Position numbers and translations under genes: made by a program
Notes under the pieces: generated by a model
Told to the model about the DNA's origin: nothing
Seen by the model: the letters and a program-made list of their open reading frames with translations, nothing else
Databases searched by the model: none
Source: Propionicicella superfundia DSM 22317
GTDB lineage: Bacteria; Actinomycetota; Actinomycetes; Propionibacteriales; Propionibacteriaceae
Reading direction: 5' to 3'
Assembly: GCF_000423465.1 (NCBI RefSeq)
Contig: NZ_AUIA01000027.1
Span: 1 to 50,228 of the forward strand
Length of the DNA: 50,228 nucleotides
Shown here: piece by piece, positions 27,035-35,929 of the stretch
Numbering within the stretch: position 1 is the first letter of the stretch
How the letters are laid out: each line of letters starts with the position of its first letter

Positions 27035-27888
27035 TGATGCGTCCGGATGTACTCGTCGAGGCGCTGTTCAAGTCCGGCAAGCCCGTCACGCTCCGCGTTC
27101 AGCGCGGCCTGGTTCTCCCTGATCAACGGAACCTGGAGGCTCGCCTCCAGGTCACCCATTCGCTGCGTGATGTTCAGATCGACATTGCACTGAGCCTCGA
27201 TCACGGCCACCCGAATCTCCTCCGCGGTGGGAGATCCGGATGGACCAGATGCATATGTCCTCTCCGACCCCCATCCGTCGGCCCTGGGCCGAAGACCCGC
27301 TCCGCGAAGGCACTCGTCGTATTCGGACCTGGCCCGCCGGAACTCGTCCGTGCCCTCCGCGGCGTCGTGTGCCCTGAAAAGCACTTCCGTGGATTTTGCC
27401 TCCATCTCGTCGGTCCATCCGGCGAGCAGTTCGTCCCTGTCCGCTTGCGATGCCTCCCAGCACGTCAGCCGCGCTTCCTCATGTTCGGGTGAGACCGTCG
27501 GTTCCGGTCTGTCCCCTTCCATGGCGAAGCCGTTTCGCCGGGCCCGCTCGACATTCCAGACACCCCAGACGCGCATCTCCGACACGTACGACAGTGAAGG
27601 AATGACGATCTCGAAGCCGAACCGGCGCATGCACGGCCTCACCATGAGGCCGGTGGCAACAGACATCTTGGTGCTGGTCTGCTCCGAGATCCGGTACTCC
27701 GTGATGGGCATGATGACCTGGACTGTCTCCGCATCGAGTCGCGCGGTGGCCGTGGAGTCCCGTGACTCGTTTGACGCGCACCCGGCAAGCAGGCACGCAG
27801 ACAGGAGAAACGCGATCGACGAACGTGCCCCGATGACGACGGTGGTCGCGACGCCCGTGCGCAGCGCTCTGCGCCTTCTCGTAGGCAT
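27031..27888 (-). CDS. Putative lipoprotein of MacB-type exporter operon, unknown family
   Basis: 285 aa. Arg-rich N-terminus, hydrophobic stretch and lipobox LLAGC (Cys37). The mature part is helical and charged, with Cys residues around RPCMRRFGF, LTCWEAS, YDECLRGAG and AQCNVDL that could form two disulfides, and a C-terminal coiled-coil-like segment (LIRENQAALNAERDGLAGLEQRLDEYI). I do not recognise a family beyond similarity in layout to the orphan lipoproteins that precede HlyD-like and MacB genes in actinomycetes. First gene of the exporter operon, with AAGGG before the ATG. A perfect 16-bp palindrome lies 25 bp upstream of the start. Confidence 0.8.
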   Translation of the reverse strand: MPTRRRRALRTGVATTVVIGARSSIAFLLSACLLAGCASNESRDSTATARLDAETVQVIMPITEYRISEQTSTKMSVATGLMVRPCMRRFGFEIVIPSLSYVSEMRVWGVWNVERARRNGFAMEGDRPEPTVSPEHEEARLTCWEASQADRDELLAGWTDEMEAKSTEVLFRAHDAAEGTDEFRRARSEYDECLRGAGLRPRADGWGSERTYASGPSGSPTAEEIRVAVIEAQCNVDLNITQRMGDLEASLQVPLIRENQAALNAERDGLAGLEQRLDEYIRTHQ

Positions 27889-27912
27889 GGCGATATCCCT
27901 TCGGTTGTTGAG

Positions 27913-27928
27913 ATGGAGACGTCTCCAT
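27913..27928. promoter_or_regulatory. Perfect 16-bp palindrome upstream of exporter operon
   Basis: ATGGAGACGTCTCCAT, 25 bp before the lipoprotein ATG in a 297-bp gap with no gene. A candidate operator for the exporter operon. It does not look like the direct-repeat sites typical of OmpR-family regulators, so another regulator may use it. Confidence 0.45.
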
Positions 27929-28143
27929 GGGTGGGTCGCGACTGACTCGGACGCTACAGGCCGAGGACGGACCCCGTCAACGAGCGGTGCACCCAGATAT
28001 CTCTTACAGCGTTGGGATGTGGCGCGTCACGCGGCGTCCGGCACCGGCGTCGGAACCGGCTGACAAGGCCGAACGCGCCGATGTGGGTGTTCGCACTCAG
28101 TAACTCGAAACCCCGGGCGCCCGGTTACCGTTCCCCCAGAGGT

Positions 28144-28165
28144 GGCGCGACGACAGCGTCGCGCC
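28144..28165 (+). promoter_or_regulatory. 5'UTR hairpin before the DUF89 gene
   Basis: GGCGCGACG (28144-28152) and CGTCGCGCC (28157-28165) form a perfect 9-bp stem with an ACAG loop, just upstream of the ribosome site AAGGTGGTGA and 20 bp before the GTG. It could mask or stabilise the translation start, or terminate an upstream transcript. A second GC palindrome lies near 28108-28125. Confidence 0.4.
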
Positions 28166-28185
28166 GGTCGACAAGGTGGTGACCC

Positions 28186-29079
28186 GTGAAGCTCACGCAC
28201 AGTTGCATCGAGTGCCAGTCCAAGACCGTGCTGCGCGTCCTGGACGGCCACGGGGTCACCCCCGAGCTGCGGGACGCCCTGCTGACCGAACAGCAGCAGT
28301 TCCTGCAGCCGGGTCGCGAGCTGGGCCGCTCGCTCAGCGAGTTCTACGCCCACACGCGCGGCCGGATCGGCGTCGACGACCCGCTGGCGCAGGCGAAGGC
28401 CGACAACGACGCGGCGGTCCTCGGCCTGGTGCCGATGGCGCAGGAGATGATCGCCGATCATCCCGATCCCCTCTACGCCGCGGTGCGGGTGGCGGCCGTC
28501 GGGAACATGATGGACTTCTCCTTCGGCACGCAGTTCGACGTCCACCAGGCGCTGCTCGACTCCCTCGAACTCGACTTCGCCATCAACGACCTGGACCGGC
28601 TGCGCGACAGGCTGCGAACCGCCCGAGACCTCACCCTGTGCACCGACAACGCCGGCGAGATCGTGTTCGACCGGCTGCTCCTGGACACGATCCGGCAATG
28701 GCGCGCGAACGAGGGGCTCCCGCCGCTGCGCCTCACGGTGGTCGTCAAAGGGGGCCCCGCGATCAACGACGCGCTCCGCGCCGACGCCACGGCGGCCCGC
28801 ATGGGCGAGATCGCCGACGTGCGCGACACCGGCACGGCCAGCATCGGCGTCATCCGCAGCCTCGTGGAACCGTCGACCCTCGCCCACCTCGACGCCGCCG
28901 ACCTCATCCTGACCAAAGGGATGGCCAACTTCGAGACCACGGTCGAGGACGACGTGTTCCGACCGCGGACCTTCTACCTGCTCAAAGCCAAATGCGCCCC
29001 GGTCGCAGGCATGCTCGGCGTACCCGTCGGCTCCCTGGTCCTCGCCGACGGCGCCGTCCACCGTCCGGTCATGGCCTAG
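28186..29079 (+). CDS. DUF89/ARMT1-like damage-control phosphatase
   Basis: 297 aa. The N-terminal metal site CIECQ (Cys7, Cys10) is typical of the prokaryotic DUF89 subfamily. Catalytic regions: LCTDNAGEIVFDRLLL (Asp-Asn pair, about 153-155), VVVKGGPAINDAL (Lys) and LILTKGMANFET. DUF89 enzymes are metal-dependent phosphatases that remove damaged or side-product sugar phosphates and phosphopantetheine derivatives; the substrate of this one is unknown. GTG start with an AAGGTGGTGA ribosome site. Single gene: divergent from the exporter operon and ended by a long hairpin at 29090-29135. Confidence 0.9.
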   Translation: MKLTHSCIECQSKTVLRVLDGHGVTPELRDALLTEQQQFLQPGRELGRSLSEFYAHTRGRIGVDDPLAQAKADNDAAVLGLVPMAQEMIADHPDPLYAAVRVAAVGNMMDFSFGTQFDVHQALLDSLELDFAINDLDRLRDRLRTARDLTLCTDNAGEIVFDRLLLDTIRQWRANEGLPPLRLTVVVKGGPAINDALRADATAARMGEIADVRDTGTASIGVIRSLVEPSTLAHLDAADLILTKGMANFETTVEDDVFRPRTFYLLKAKCAPVAGMLGVPVGSLVLADGAVHRPVMA

Positions 29080-29089
29080 GAACCTGCCT

Positions 29090-29135
29090 AGCGTGGAGAG
29101 TTGATGTTGGTAGTCCAACAACAACCCTCCACGCT
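29090..29135. terminator. Long two-part hairpin between convergent DUF89 and ispE genes
   Basis: Outer stem AGCGTGGAG (29090-29098)/CTCCACGCT (29127-29135) and inner stem GTTGATGTTGG/CCAACAACAAC with one mismatch around a TAGT loop. The stem is about 20 bp in total. It sits in the 74-bp convergent gap and is probably a bidirectional terminator or transcript-end stabiliser. Confidence 0.75.
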
Positions 29136-29153
29136 GCTGCGCAGGACCGGGTC

Positions 29154-30074
29154 TCAGCCGATCACACGGGCGCCCGGCACCGGACCGGACGCGCGCCGCA
29201 CCGCGCGGCACACACCCTCGCCGGACAGCGCGACGGACAGGTCGATGGCGGTCTCCTCATCGGCCGTCAGGAAGGCGACCGTCGGGCCCGACCCCGACAC
29301 CAGCGCGCCGAGGGCACCCCGCTCGGCGCCCGCGTCCAGCACCCGCCGCAACTGCGGCTGCATGTCCACCGCCGCCGCCTGCAGGTCGTTGGCGAGGTGG
29401 CGGCCGACCTGCACGGGATCGCCGGCGGCCAGCCCGTTCATGAGTTCCGCAGGCACGTCCAGCGGCTCGTTCACCGCCCCCAGCGCATCGAACCGCCGAT
29501 ACACCGCCGGCGTCGACAACTCCCCGTCACTCAACGCCAGCACCCAGTGGTACACACCGCGGCTCAGCGCCGGGACCAGCTTGTCGCCCCGGCCGGTACC
29601 CACCGCGATCCCGCCCACCAGGGGGAACGGGACGTCCGACCCGAGCGTGGCGGCCAATTGCGCGAGATCGTGGATCGTGAGCCCCGTCTGCCACAGGGTC
29701 GAGCACGCCAGCAAGGTCGCCGCGGCGTCGGCCGAACCGCCGGCCATGCCTCCGGCGACCGGAATCTCCTTGCGGATCGCGATGTGCACCCCGGTCGGCA
29801 CCTGCTCCAGATGCTCGGCCAGATGCCGGGCGGCCTTCACGGCGAGGTTGCGCCCGTCGGTCGGCACACGGGACGCCTGCGGCCCGCTGACCTCCGCGGT
29901 GACGCGACCGCGCCGGATGGGCGTGACCGTGACCTCGTCGTAGATCGACACGGCCTGGAAGATCGAGATGAGCGGGTGGTACCCGTCGGGCGCCAGCGCG
30001 CCCACGCGCAGGGCGAGGTTGATCTTCCCGGGCACCCGCACCCGGACCTGCTCGCTCGACGCCACGTGGGTCAC
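29154..30074 (-). CDS. ispE: 4-diphosphocytidyl-2-C-methyl-D-erythritol kinase
   Basis: 306 aa. GHMP kinase of the MEP isoprenoid pathway; phosphorylates CDP-ME at the 2-hydroxyl. Signatures: PGKINLALRVG at 15-25, GYHPLISIFQAV, the ATP-binding GGMAGGSADAAA (108-119), and LGSDVPFPLVGGIAVGTGRGD, followed by C-terminal GALVSGSGPTVAFL. The GTG at 30074 starts just after the rsmA stop (19 bp gap). It is last in the operon rsmI-tatD-rsmA-ispE, a standard actinobacterial order. Ends against the strong hairpin at 29090-29135. Confidence 0.96.
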   Translation of the reverse strand: MTHVASSEQVRVRVPGKINLALRVGALAPDGYHPLISIFQAVSIYDEVTVTPIRRGRVTAEVSGPQASRVPTDGRNLAVKAARHLAEHLEQVPTGVHIAIRKEIPVAGGMAGGSADAAATLLACSTLWQTGLTIHDLAQLAATLGSDVPFPLVGGIAVGTGRGDKLVPALSRGVYHWVLALSDGELSTPAVYRRFDALGAVNEPLDVPAELMNGLAAGDPVQVGRHLANDLQAAAVDMQPQLRRVLDAGAERGALGALVSGSGPTVAFLTADEETAIDLSVALSGEGVCRAVRRASGPVPGARVIG

Positions 30075-30093
30075 GGGTGGACAGTAGCCGACT

Positions 30094-30948
30094 TCACGCG
30101 TCGCCCGCTGCCGTGGCCGATTCCGCAATCCGGGTGAAGTCGGCGACGGTGAGCGCCTCGGGTCGCGCGGTCGGATCGACGCCCGCAGCGCGCAGCACGG
30201 ACTCGGGATCACGCAGGACGCCGCTCAACCCGCCGGAACGAAGCATCTTGCGGCGCTGCCCGAACGCGGCGTCCACCAGGCGGAACACAAGCTCCCGCGG
30301 CACGGTCGGCGACGGAGGCTCGCGGCGCACGATCTCGACCAGCCCGGAGTCGACGTTCGGGACGGGCCAGAACACCGCCGGCGGGACGGTCCCGACCCGC
30401 CGCGCCCGTGCATACCACGCCAGCTTCACCGACGGCGTCCCGTAGGTCTTCGACCCCGGCGCCGCCACGAGCCGGTCGGCAACCTCGGCCTGCACCATCA
30501 CCAGCCCGCGCGCGAGCGAATCGAACCCGGCCAGCAGGTGCAGGATGACCGGCACCGACACGTTGTACGGGAGGTTCGCCACCAGCGCGGTCGGAACCGG
30601 GCCGGGCAGCGTCGTCACCGCGAGCGCGTCGGCGGTGAGGACCGTCAGCCGGTCGGCGAGGTCGGGCCGCCGCTCGGCCACCGTCAACGGCAGCCGCCGG
30701 GCCAGCAGCGCGTCGATCTCGACCGCGACGACGCGACAGCCGGCCGCCAGCAGCCCGAGCGTCAGCGATCCCAGCCCGGGACCGACCTCCAGCACCACAT
30801 CGCCCGCCTGCACACCCGACAGGGCGACGATCCGCCGGACGGTGTTCGCGTCCACGACGAAGTTCTGCCCGCGCTTCTTCGTGGGCTGCAGGCCGATGCC
30901 GGCCGCGATCTCGCGCAGCGTCCGCGGGTCGAGCAGGCCGTCGCTCAT
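30094..30948 (-). CDS. rsmA: 16S rRNA (A1518/A1519-N6)-dimethyltransferase
   Basis: 284 aa. KsgA/RsmA family; dimethylates two adjacent adenines in 16S rRNA helix 45. Signatures: [17 protein letters not shown] motif [23 protein letters not shown], the catalytic NLPYNVS, and the C-terminal [11 protein letters not shown] block. The ATG at 30948 overlaps the tatD stop by 4 bp. 19 bp precede ispE. Confidence 0.97.
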   Translation of the reverse strand: MSDGLLDPRTLREIAAGIGLQPTKKRGQNFVVDANTVRRIVALSGVQAGDVVLEVGPGLGSLTLGLLAAGCRVVAVEIDALLARRLPLTVAERRPDLADRLTVLTADALAVTTLPGPVPTALVANLPYNVSVPVILHLLAGFDSLARGLVMVQAEVADRLVAAPGSKTYGTPSVKLAWYARARRVGTVPPAVFWPVPNVDSGLVEIVRREPPSPTVPRELVFRLVDAAFGQRRKMLRSGGLSGVLRDPESVLRAAGVDPTARPEALTVADFTRIAESATAAGDA

Positions 30949-31784
30949 GCTCCCCACCCGCCCCCGAACGCGGCGGCCGCGTTGTCGTTCACCAGATCGC
31001 AGCAGTCCCCGAGCCCCAGGCCGCGCACCCCGGCCAGGAAGGCGACGGTGAGCGGCAGCAGGTACGACGAGTTCGGCTTGCCCCGGAACGGCATGGGCGT
31101 CAGGTACGGCGCGTCGGTCTCGACCAGCAGCCGGTCGGCCGGGACGGCCCGCGCGGCCTCGCGCAACGCCTCGTTCGGCTTGAAGGTCAGCGTGCCGGGG
31201 AACGACAGCCACGCGCCCCGCGCGACGCACTCGGCCGCGAAGGCGGCGTCGCCCGAAAAACAGTGCATGACGACCCGCTCGGGGACCCCCGCCTCGTCGA
31301 GCACCGCGAGGACATCGTCGTGCGCGTCCCGGTCGTGGATGACGAGCGTGGCCCCGGTCCGCTGAGCGAGCCGGATATGCCATGTGAACGACTCGCGCTG
31401 CAGGGCCCTGCCCGCCGCATCGGTCGTGCGGAAATAGTCGAGCCCTGTCTCCCCGATCCCACGGACCCCCGGGTGCGCGGCGAGCGGCTCCAGCTCGGCG
31501 AGCGCGCCGGCCAGGTTCACACCGAGCCGCGCGGCGTCGTTGGGGTGGATGGCGATGTTGGCGACGACCTCGGGGTGGGTCTCGCTGAGCGCCACCGCCG
31601 CGCGGGACGACGCGACGTCCACCCCCACCTCGACCAGCCGGGTGACGTTGACCGCACGCGCGGCCGCCAGCGCGTCGGCGACGGCGAGGCCCGAGAACTC
31701 CTGCGTGCTGAGCAGGTGGGTGTGCGCATCGGTGACCGGCCGGGGCAGCGGTTCCGGGGCAGGGGGAAGAGGACGCGTCGTCAC
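30945..31784 (-). CDS. tatD: TatD family metal-dependent DNase
   Basis: 279 aa. Amidohydrolase-fold nuclease implicated in 3' to 5' DNA processing and repair. Metal ligands are visible: DAHTHL near the start, [30 protein letters not shown] and [13 protein letters not shown] short Pro-rich N-terminal extension (about 18 residues) precedes the fold. The GTG at 31784 overlaps the rsmI stop (GTGA), and its own stop overlaps rsmA (ATGA). An rpfB gene is often found between tatD and rsmA in actinomycetes and is absent here. Confidence 0.95.
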   Translation of the reverse strand: MTTRPLPPAPEPLPRPVTDAHTHLLSTQEFSGLAVADALAAARAVNVTRLVEVGVDVASSRAAVALSETHPEVVANIAIHPNDAARLGVNLAGALAELEPLAAHPGVRGIGETGLDYFRTTDAAGRALQRESFTWHIRLAQRTGATLVIHDRDAHDDVLAVLDEAGVPERVVMHCFSGDAAFAAECVARGAWLSFPGTLTFKPNEALREAARAVPADRLLVETDAPYLTPMPFRGKPNSSYLLPLTVAFLAGVRGLGLGDCCDLVNDNAAAAFGGGWGA

Positions 31785-32731
31785 GTCGGGTCTCCTTCGG
31801 ACGATCGGCCCGCACCCGGACGGCGCGGCGCAGGGGCATCGGAGTCCACGACGGCGCCCGCGGCACCCCCGGACGCGGTGGACATCTCTTCGCGAGCGGC
31901 CAGCGCACGCCGGTACAGCTCCTTGCGCGGCATCCCGGCCGCCTCGGCCACCTCGGCGACCACGGCCGAGAACCGCTCCCCGGCCGCGACCCGGTCGAGA
32001 ACGAGGGCGACCGCCGCGGCCGGCGACGCCGACGCGGGTGCGGCACCGCCGATCACGACCGTGATCTCGCCGCGGACCGGACCGCCGGCCGCCCAGGCGG
32101 CGAGCGCGCCCAGCCCGTCCCGGCGGACCTCCTCGTAGGTCTTCGTGAGCTCCCGGCAGACCGCCGCGGGCCGATCGGCGCCGAAGGCAGCGGCTGTGTC
32201 GGCGAGGAAGTCCGCCAACCGGTGCGGCGCCTCGAAGAACACCATCGTGCGCGGCTCGGCCGTCAGGTCGGCGATCCGGCGCCGGCGCTGCTCGGCCTTG
32301 CGCGGCAGGAATCCCTCGAAGCAGAACCGGTCCGTCGGCAGGCCCGACAGCCCCAGGGCGACGAGCACCGCCGACGGGCCCGGGACGACGCGCACCCTGA
32401 TCCCGGCCGCGATCGCCGCCTGTACCGCGCGGTACCCGGGATCGGACACCAGCGGCATGCCTGCGTCGCTGACGAGCGCGACCGTGCGCCCCGCGACGAG
32501 CTCGGCGACGAGATCGGCGGCACGAGCGGCCTCGTTGCCGTCGAAGTTCGACACGATCCGGGCCGTCGTCCCCAACTCCAGACGGCGCAGCAGCGCCCGG
32601 ACGCGACGGGTGTCCTCGGCGGCGATCACATCGGCGGTCGCGAGCGCGTCCCGCATCGCAGGGCTGGCGTCGGCCGCGTCCCCGATCGGCGTGCCGACGA
32701 CGCGGAGTTCTCCTACGCCGGTCCCAGTCAC
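31781..32731 (-). CDS. rsmI: 16S rRNA (C1402-2'-O)-methyltransferase
   Basis: 316 aa. SAM-dependent tetrapyrrole-methylase fold that methylates C1402 in the ribosomal P site. Signatures: [22 protein letters not shown] (family TPIGNL), [67 protein letters not shown], and the C-terminal RsmI-type segment [10 protein letters not shown]. The tail after about 290 is extra. GTG start at 32731; first gene of the rsmI-tatD-rsmA-ispE operon and divergent from the mannosyltransferase gene (96 bp between), as in M. tuberculosis Rv1003/Rv1002c. Confidence 0.95.
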   Translation of the reverse strand: MTGTGVGELRVVGTPIGDAADASPAMRDALATADVIAAEDTRRVRALLRRLELGTTARIVSNFDGNEAARAADLVAELVAGRTVALVSDAGMPLVSDPGYRAVQAAIAAGIRVRVVPGPSAVLVALGLSGLPTDRFCFEGFLPRKAEQRRRRIADLTAEPRTMVFFEAPHRLADFLADTAAAFGADRPAAVCRELTKTYEEVRRDGLGALAAWAAGGPVRGEITVVIGGAAPASASPAAAVALVLDRVAAGERFSAVVAEVAEAAGMPRKELYRRALAAREEMSTASGGAAGAVVDSDAPAPRRPGAGRSSEGDPT

Positions 32732-32814
32732 ACCGCAACTGTCCCACACCCTCGCGACGCGACCGCACGCGGCGGCGCGCGACCACGCCCGGACCGACGG
32801 CCAGCATGCCCCTC

Positions 32815-32830
32815 TACTATGGGGCGCGTG
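32815..32830 (+). promoter_or_regulatory. -10 element giving a leaderless mannosyltransferase mRNA
   Basis: TACTAT (32815-32820) followed by 7 bp and the GTG at 32828. The spacing puts the transcription start on or next to the start codon. No good -35 is visible. An ATG at 32819 overlaps the -10 and is therefore an unlikely start. Confidence 0.55.
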
Positions 32831-34792
32831 ACGCGTGAGGAAACCTATCCCGGCACGAGCGGCGACGGTCCGCCGCCCGCCGCACCCGGCGGAGGGGCGG
32901 AAGGCCCCGAGGCGCCGGACGTCCCCGCGTCCGACCCCGCCACGCCCGGCGCCGAGCCGCTCGATACCGACCCGGTCGCCGACGACGGCGACGCCACCGC
33001 GGCGACGACCGTCGCCGCGCCTTACTTCCGCGACGAGTTCCCTCCGCGCGACGAGGCCTCCGACCCCGGGTCGGCCGACTCCGACCCCGGCCCGCCCGCC
33101 GACATCACCGAGGCCCCCACGACGGACACACCGAGCACCGAGGCCCCCACGACCGGGGACGGCGCCGACGAGGCCGCACCCGAAGCCCCGGCGAGGCGGC
33201 GTCCGTTCTTCGGCCTGGCCAGCAGCTACGGAGCCCCGCCCCAACTCACGACCATCCAGCGGCTGCGCGACTTCCACCCCACCGACCGGCTCAACGGCTG
33301 GCTCGTCACCCTCGGCATCACCGCGCTGGCGTTCGTCATCCGCGTCTGGAACGTCGGCTACCCCAACAGGCTGGTCTTCGACGAGACCTACTACCCGAAG
33401 GACGCCTGGGCGATCCTGACCTACGGGTACGAGGTGAACTGGCCCGACAGCGCCAACGACAGCATCATCAACGGCAACGCGAACGTGATGTCGACCAGTG
33501 CGGAGTTCGCCGTCCATCCGCCCCTGGGCAAGATGCTCATCGCGGTCGGCGAGTACCTCTTCGGGATGAACTCGTTCGGCTGGCGGATCATGTCCGTGGT
33601 CTTCGGCACGATCTTGGTGTTCGCGACGATCCGCCTCGCCCGCCGCCTTTCGCGGTCCACGCTCATCGGCGGCATCGCGGGCCTGCTGCTCACGCTGGAC
33701 GGTCTTGCGTTCGTCATGTCGCGCACCGGCCTGCTGGACATCTTCCAGGCGGCGTTCCTCGTCATCGGCGTGTCGTGCGCCGTGGCCGACCGCGACTGGT
33801 TCCGCGTGAAACTGGCCACCCACCTCGAGCGCGCCGGGCTGCGCGACCTCGGCGGCCAGTTCGGTCCGCTCGTCTGGTGGCGGCCCTGGCGCCTCGCGGC
33901 CGGGCTCGCGTTCGGCGCGGCGTGCGCGGTGAAGTGGAACTCCCTGTACGCGCTCGCCGCGTTCGGCATCCTCACCGTGCTGTGGGACGTCGGTGCGCGG
34001 CGTCTCGCCGGGGCGCGCATGAAATCCTGGTGGGCGCTGCTGGCCGACGGCGTCCCCGGATTCGTCTACCTGGTGGTCGTCGGCTTCCTCACCTACCTCG
34101 CGACGTGGATCCCGTGGCTGGTCACCAGCGGCGGCTGGGACCGCGACTGGGGGAGGCAGAACCCCGACAACCCGCTCGTCCGCGTCCTCGGCGAGGGATT
34201 CGCCTCGCTCATCCGGCTGCATCAGGACATCTACGCGTTCCACACCGGCGACTACATCAACAACGCCACCCATCCGTACTCGGCGCACCCGGCGCTGTGG
34301 CTCATCATGGCCCGCCCCACCGGTGTGGACGCGGTCAACAACATCGCCGCGGGCACCGACGGCTGCGAGGGGCCCGACACGTGCGTCAGGGTCATCTCGG
34401 CCGCCGGTACGCCCGTTCTGTGGTGGATGGCCGCCGCGGCACTCGTCGTGTGCATCATCTGGTGGCTGGCGGCCCGTGACTGGCGGTTCGGCGTCCCCGT
34501 GGTGGCGGCCCTCAGCACCTACCTGCCGTGGTTCATGTACACCTCCCGGCCGCTCTTCTTCTTCTACGCGGTCACGATCATCCCGTTCACCTGCATCGGG
34601 CTGGCGATGGTGATGGGGCTGATCCTCGGCGACCGGGAGCCGAAGCAGCGAAGACGCACCGGCGCGATCATCGTGGGCGTCGCGATCGCCCTCGTGGCTC
34701 TCAACTTCGCGTACATCTACCCGATCCTCACCGACCAGCTCCTGCCGTACAGCAGTTGGCTGGCCCGGATGTGGTTCGGAAGCTGGGTGTGA
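32828..34792 (+). CDS. pmt: Dolichyl-phosphate-mannose-type protein O-mannosyltransferase
   Basis: 654 aa, GT39 family. Transfers mannose from polyprenyl-phosphate-mannose to Ser/Thr of Sec-exported proteins. Residues 1-125 form an unusually long acidic Pro/Thr/Asp-rich cytoplasmic extension. The core begins near 145. The catalytic FDETYYPKDAW segment carries Asp185-Glu186, followed by a helix-rich body (at least ten membrane helices) with HPPLGKMLIAVGEYLFG, the RTGLLDIFQ segment, KWNSLYALAAFG and a C-terminal HALWL-like region. Start chosen at GTG 32828 from the -10 spacing. The neighbouring rsmI is the conserved divergent partner. Lipoproteins encoded here (Thr/Ser-rich linkers) are plausible substrates. 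Confidence 0.95.
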   Translation: MTREETYPGTSGDGPPPAAPGGGAEGPEAPDVPASDPATPGAEPLDTDPVADDGDATAATTVAAPYFRDEFPPRDEASDPGSADSDPGPPADITEAPTTDTPSTEAPTTGDGADEAAPEAPARRRPFFGLASSYGAPPQLTTIQRLRDFHPTDRLNGWLVTLGITALAFVIRVWNVGYPNRLVFDETYYPKDAWAILTYGYEVNWPDSANDSIINGNANVMSTSAEFAVHPPLGKMLIAVGEYLFGMNSFGWRIMSVVFGTILVFATIRLARRLSRSTLIGGIAGLLLTLDGLAFVMSRTGLLDIFQAAFLVIGVSCAVADRDWFRVKLATHLERAGLRDLGGQFGPLVWWRPWRLAAGLAFGAACAVKWNSLYALAAFGILTVLWDVGARRLAGARMKSWWALLADGVPGFVYLVVVGFLTYLATWIPWLVTSGGWDRDWGRQNPDNPLVRVLGEGFASLIRLHQDIYAFHTGDYINNATHPYSAHPALWLIMARPTGVDAVNNIAAGTDGCEGPDTCVRVISAAGTPVLWWMAAAALVVCIIWWLAARDWRFGVPVVAALSTYLPWFMYTSRPLFFFYAVTIIPFTCIGLAMVMGLILGDREPKQRRRTGAIIVGVAIALVALNFAYIYPILTDQLLPYSSWLARMWFGSWV

Positions 34793-34936
34793 CGCGACGC
34801 TCCCGTCCCGGTGACGCTCCGGCTCGATCGTGTGGGGAGGGGAGGCTGTCGAATCCGTGACCTCCTCGCGAGCGCGGCGGGGCTCGTCATACAGTGCTCC
34901 CGACACGGGTTTCACGGCGGAGAGAGCACGGAACCG

Positions 34937-35920
34937 ATGATCAGGTACCTGGTGAGGCGGCTCGCCAACTACGCGGTGCTACTGTTCGTCGCGGTGAGCC
35001 TGACGTTCGTCCTGGCATCCGTCCGCCTCGACCCGTACTCGGTGTACTCGCTGCGCACCCCGCCCGTGCCCGCCGAGACGATCGAAGGCCTGATGCGGGA
35101 GTACGGCCTCAGCCACGACGTCCCGCTGTGGCAGCGCTACCTGACCTGGCTGGGCGACATCCTGTTCCGCTGGGACTGGGGGACGTCGCCGCTGGGAGTC
35201 TCGGTCAACGACGAGATCGCCGTGCGCATGTGGGTGAGCCTGCGACTGGTCCTCCTGGGATCGCTGCTCGGCATCGTCGTCGGGGTCGCGGTCGGCGCCT
35301 GGACCGCCACGCGCCAATACACCGTCTCCGATCGGGTGGTGACGTTCCTGGCCCTGCTGGTGATCTCCGTGCCCGTCTTCGTCCTGGCCACGGTGTCGAC
35401 CATCGTCGCGATCCGGATCAACAACGCCACCGGCGTGGACATCTTCGAGTTCACCGGCGAGACGGGCTCGGTGGGCGCCTACCCCGGCGCCGCCCTCGTC
35501 GACCGGCTGCAGCACCTGTTCCTGCCGACCGTCGTGCTCACCCTCACCGGAGCCGCGTCCCTCAGCCGGATCCAGCGCAACCTGATGCTCGACGCCCTCG
35601 GCTCCGACTACGTCCGCACCGCCCGCGCCAAGGGCCTGCGCCGCGGTCGCGCGATCCGCCGCCACGCCCTGCGGACCGCGCTCGTGCCGACCGGTACCTA
35701 TGTCGCGTTCACCGTTGCCACGCTGTTCGTCGGCTCCGCCTACACCGAGCGTGTGTTCAACTTCCGCGGGATGGGCATGTACGCCGTCGACGCGATCGGC
35801 AGCCAGGACGTCCACGGCATCGTCGCCGTGACCGCCTTCAGCGGCGTGTGCGTCCTCACCGGGGCGCTCCTGTCCGACCTCCTCGTCGCCCTCCTCGACC
35901 CGCGCGTCCGGCTCGGATAG
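34937..35920 (+). CDS. Peptide ABC importer permease, DppB/OppB type
   Basis: 327 aa. Six predicted helices with the binding-protein-dependent transport inner-membrane signature near the C-terminal half (EAA-like loop SDYVRTARAKGLRRGRAIRRHALRTALVP). The N-terminus MIRYLVRRLANYAVLLFVAVSLTFVL is typical of DppB. The external loop contains the YGLSHDVPLWQRYLTWLGDILF motif. The ATG at 34937 is preceded by GGAGAG; upstream in-frame codons have no family similarity. First gene of the five-function importer (B, C, fused D-F, then A). No promoter was identified with confidence in the 144-bp gap after pmt. Confidence 0.94.
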   Translation: MIRYLVRRLANYAVLLFVAVSLTFVLASVRLDPYSVYSLRTPPVPAETIEGLMREYGLSHDVPLWQRYLTWLGDILFRWDWGTSPLGVSVNDEIAVRMWVSLRLVLLGSLLGIVVGVAVGAWTATRQYTVSDRVVTFLALLVISVPVFVLATVSTIVAIRINNATGVDIFEFTGETGSVGAYPGAALVDRLQHLFLPTVVLTLTGAASLSRIQRNLMLDALGSDYVRTARAKGLRRGRAIRRHALRTALVPTGTYVAFTVATLFVGSAYTERVFNFRGMGMYAVDAIGSQDVHGIVAVTAFSGVCVLTGALLSDLLVALLDPRVRLG

Positions 35921-35929
35921 GACCGCATC

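Noticed and set aside
32732-34915. N-terminal extension of the rsmI frame across the mannosyltransferase gene
   Set aside because: Acidic low-complexity antisense sequence. RsmI homology starts just after the GTG at 32731.
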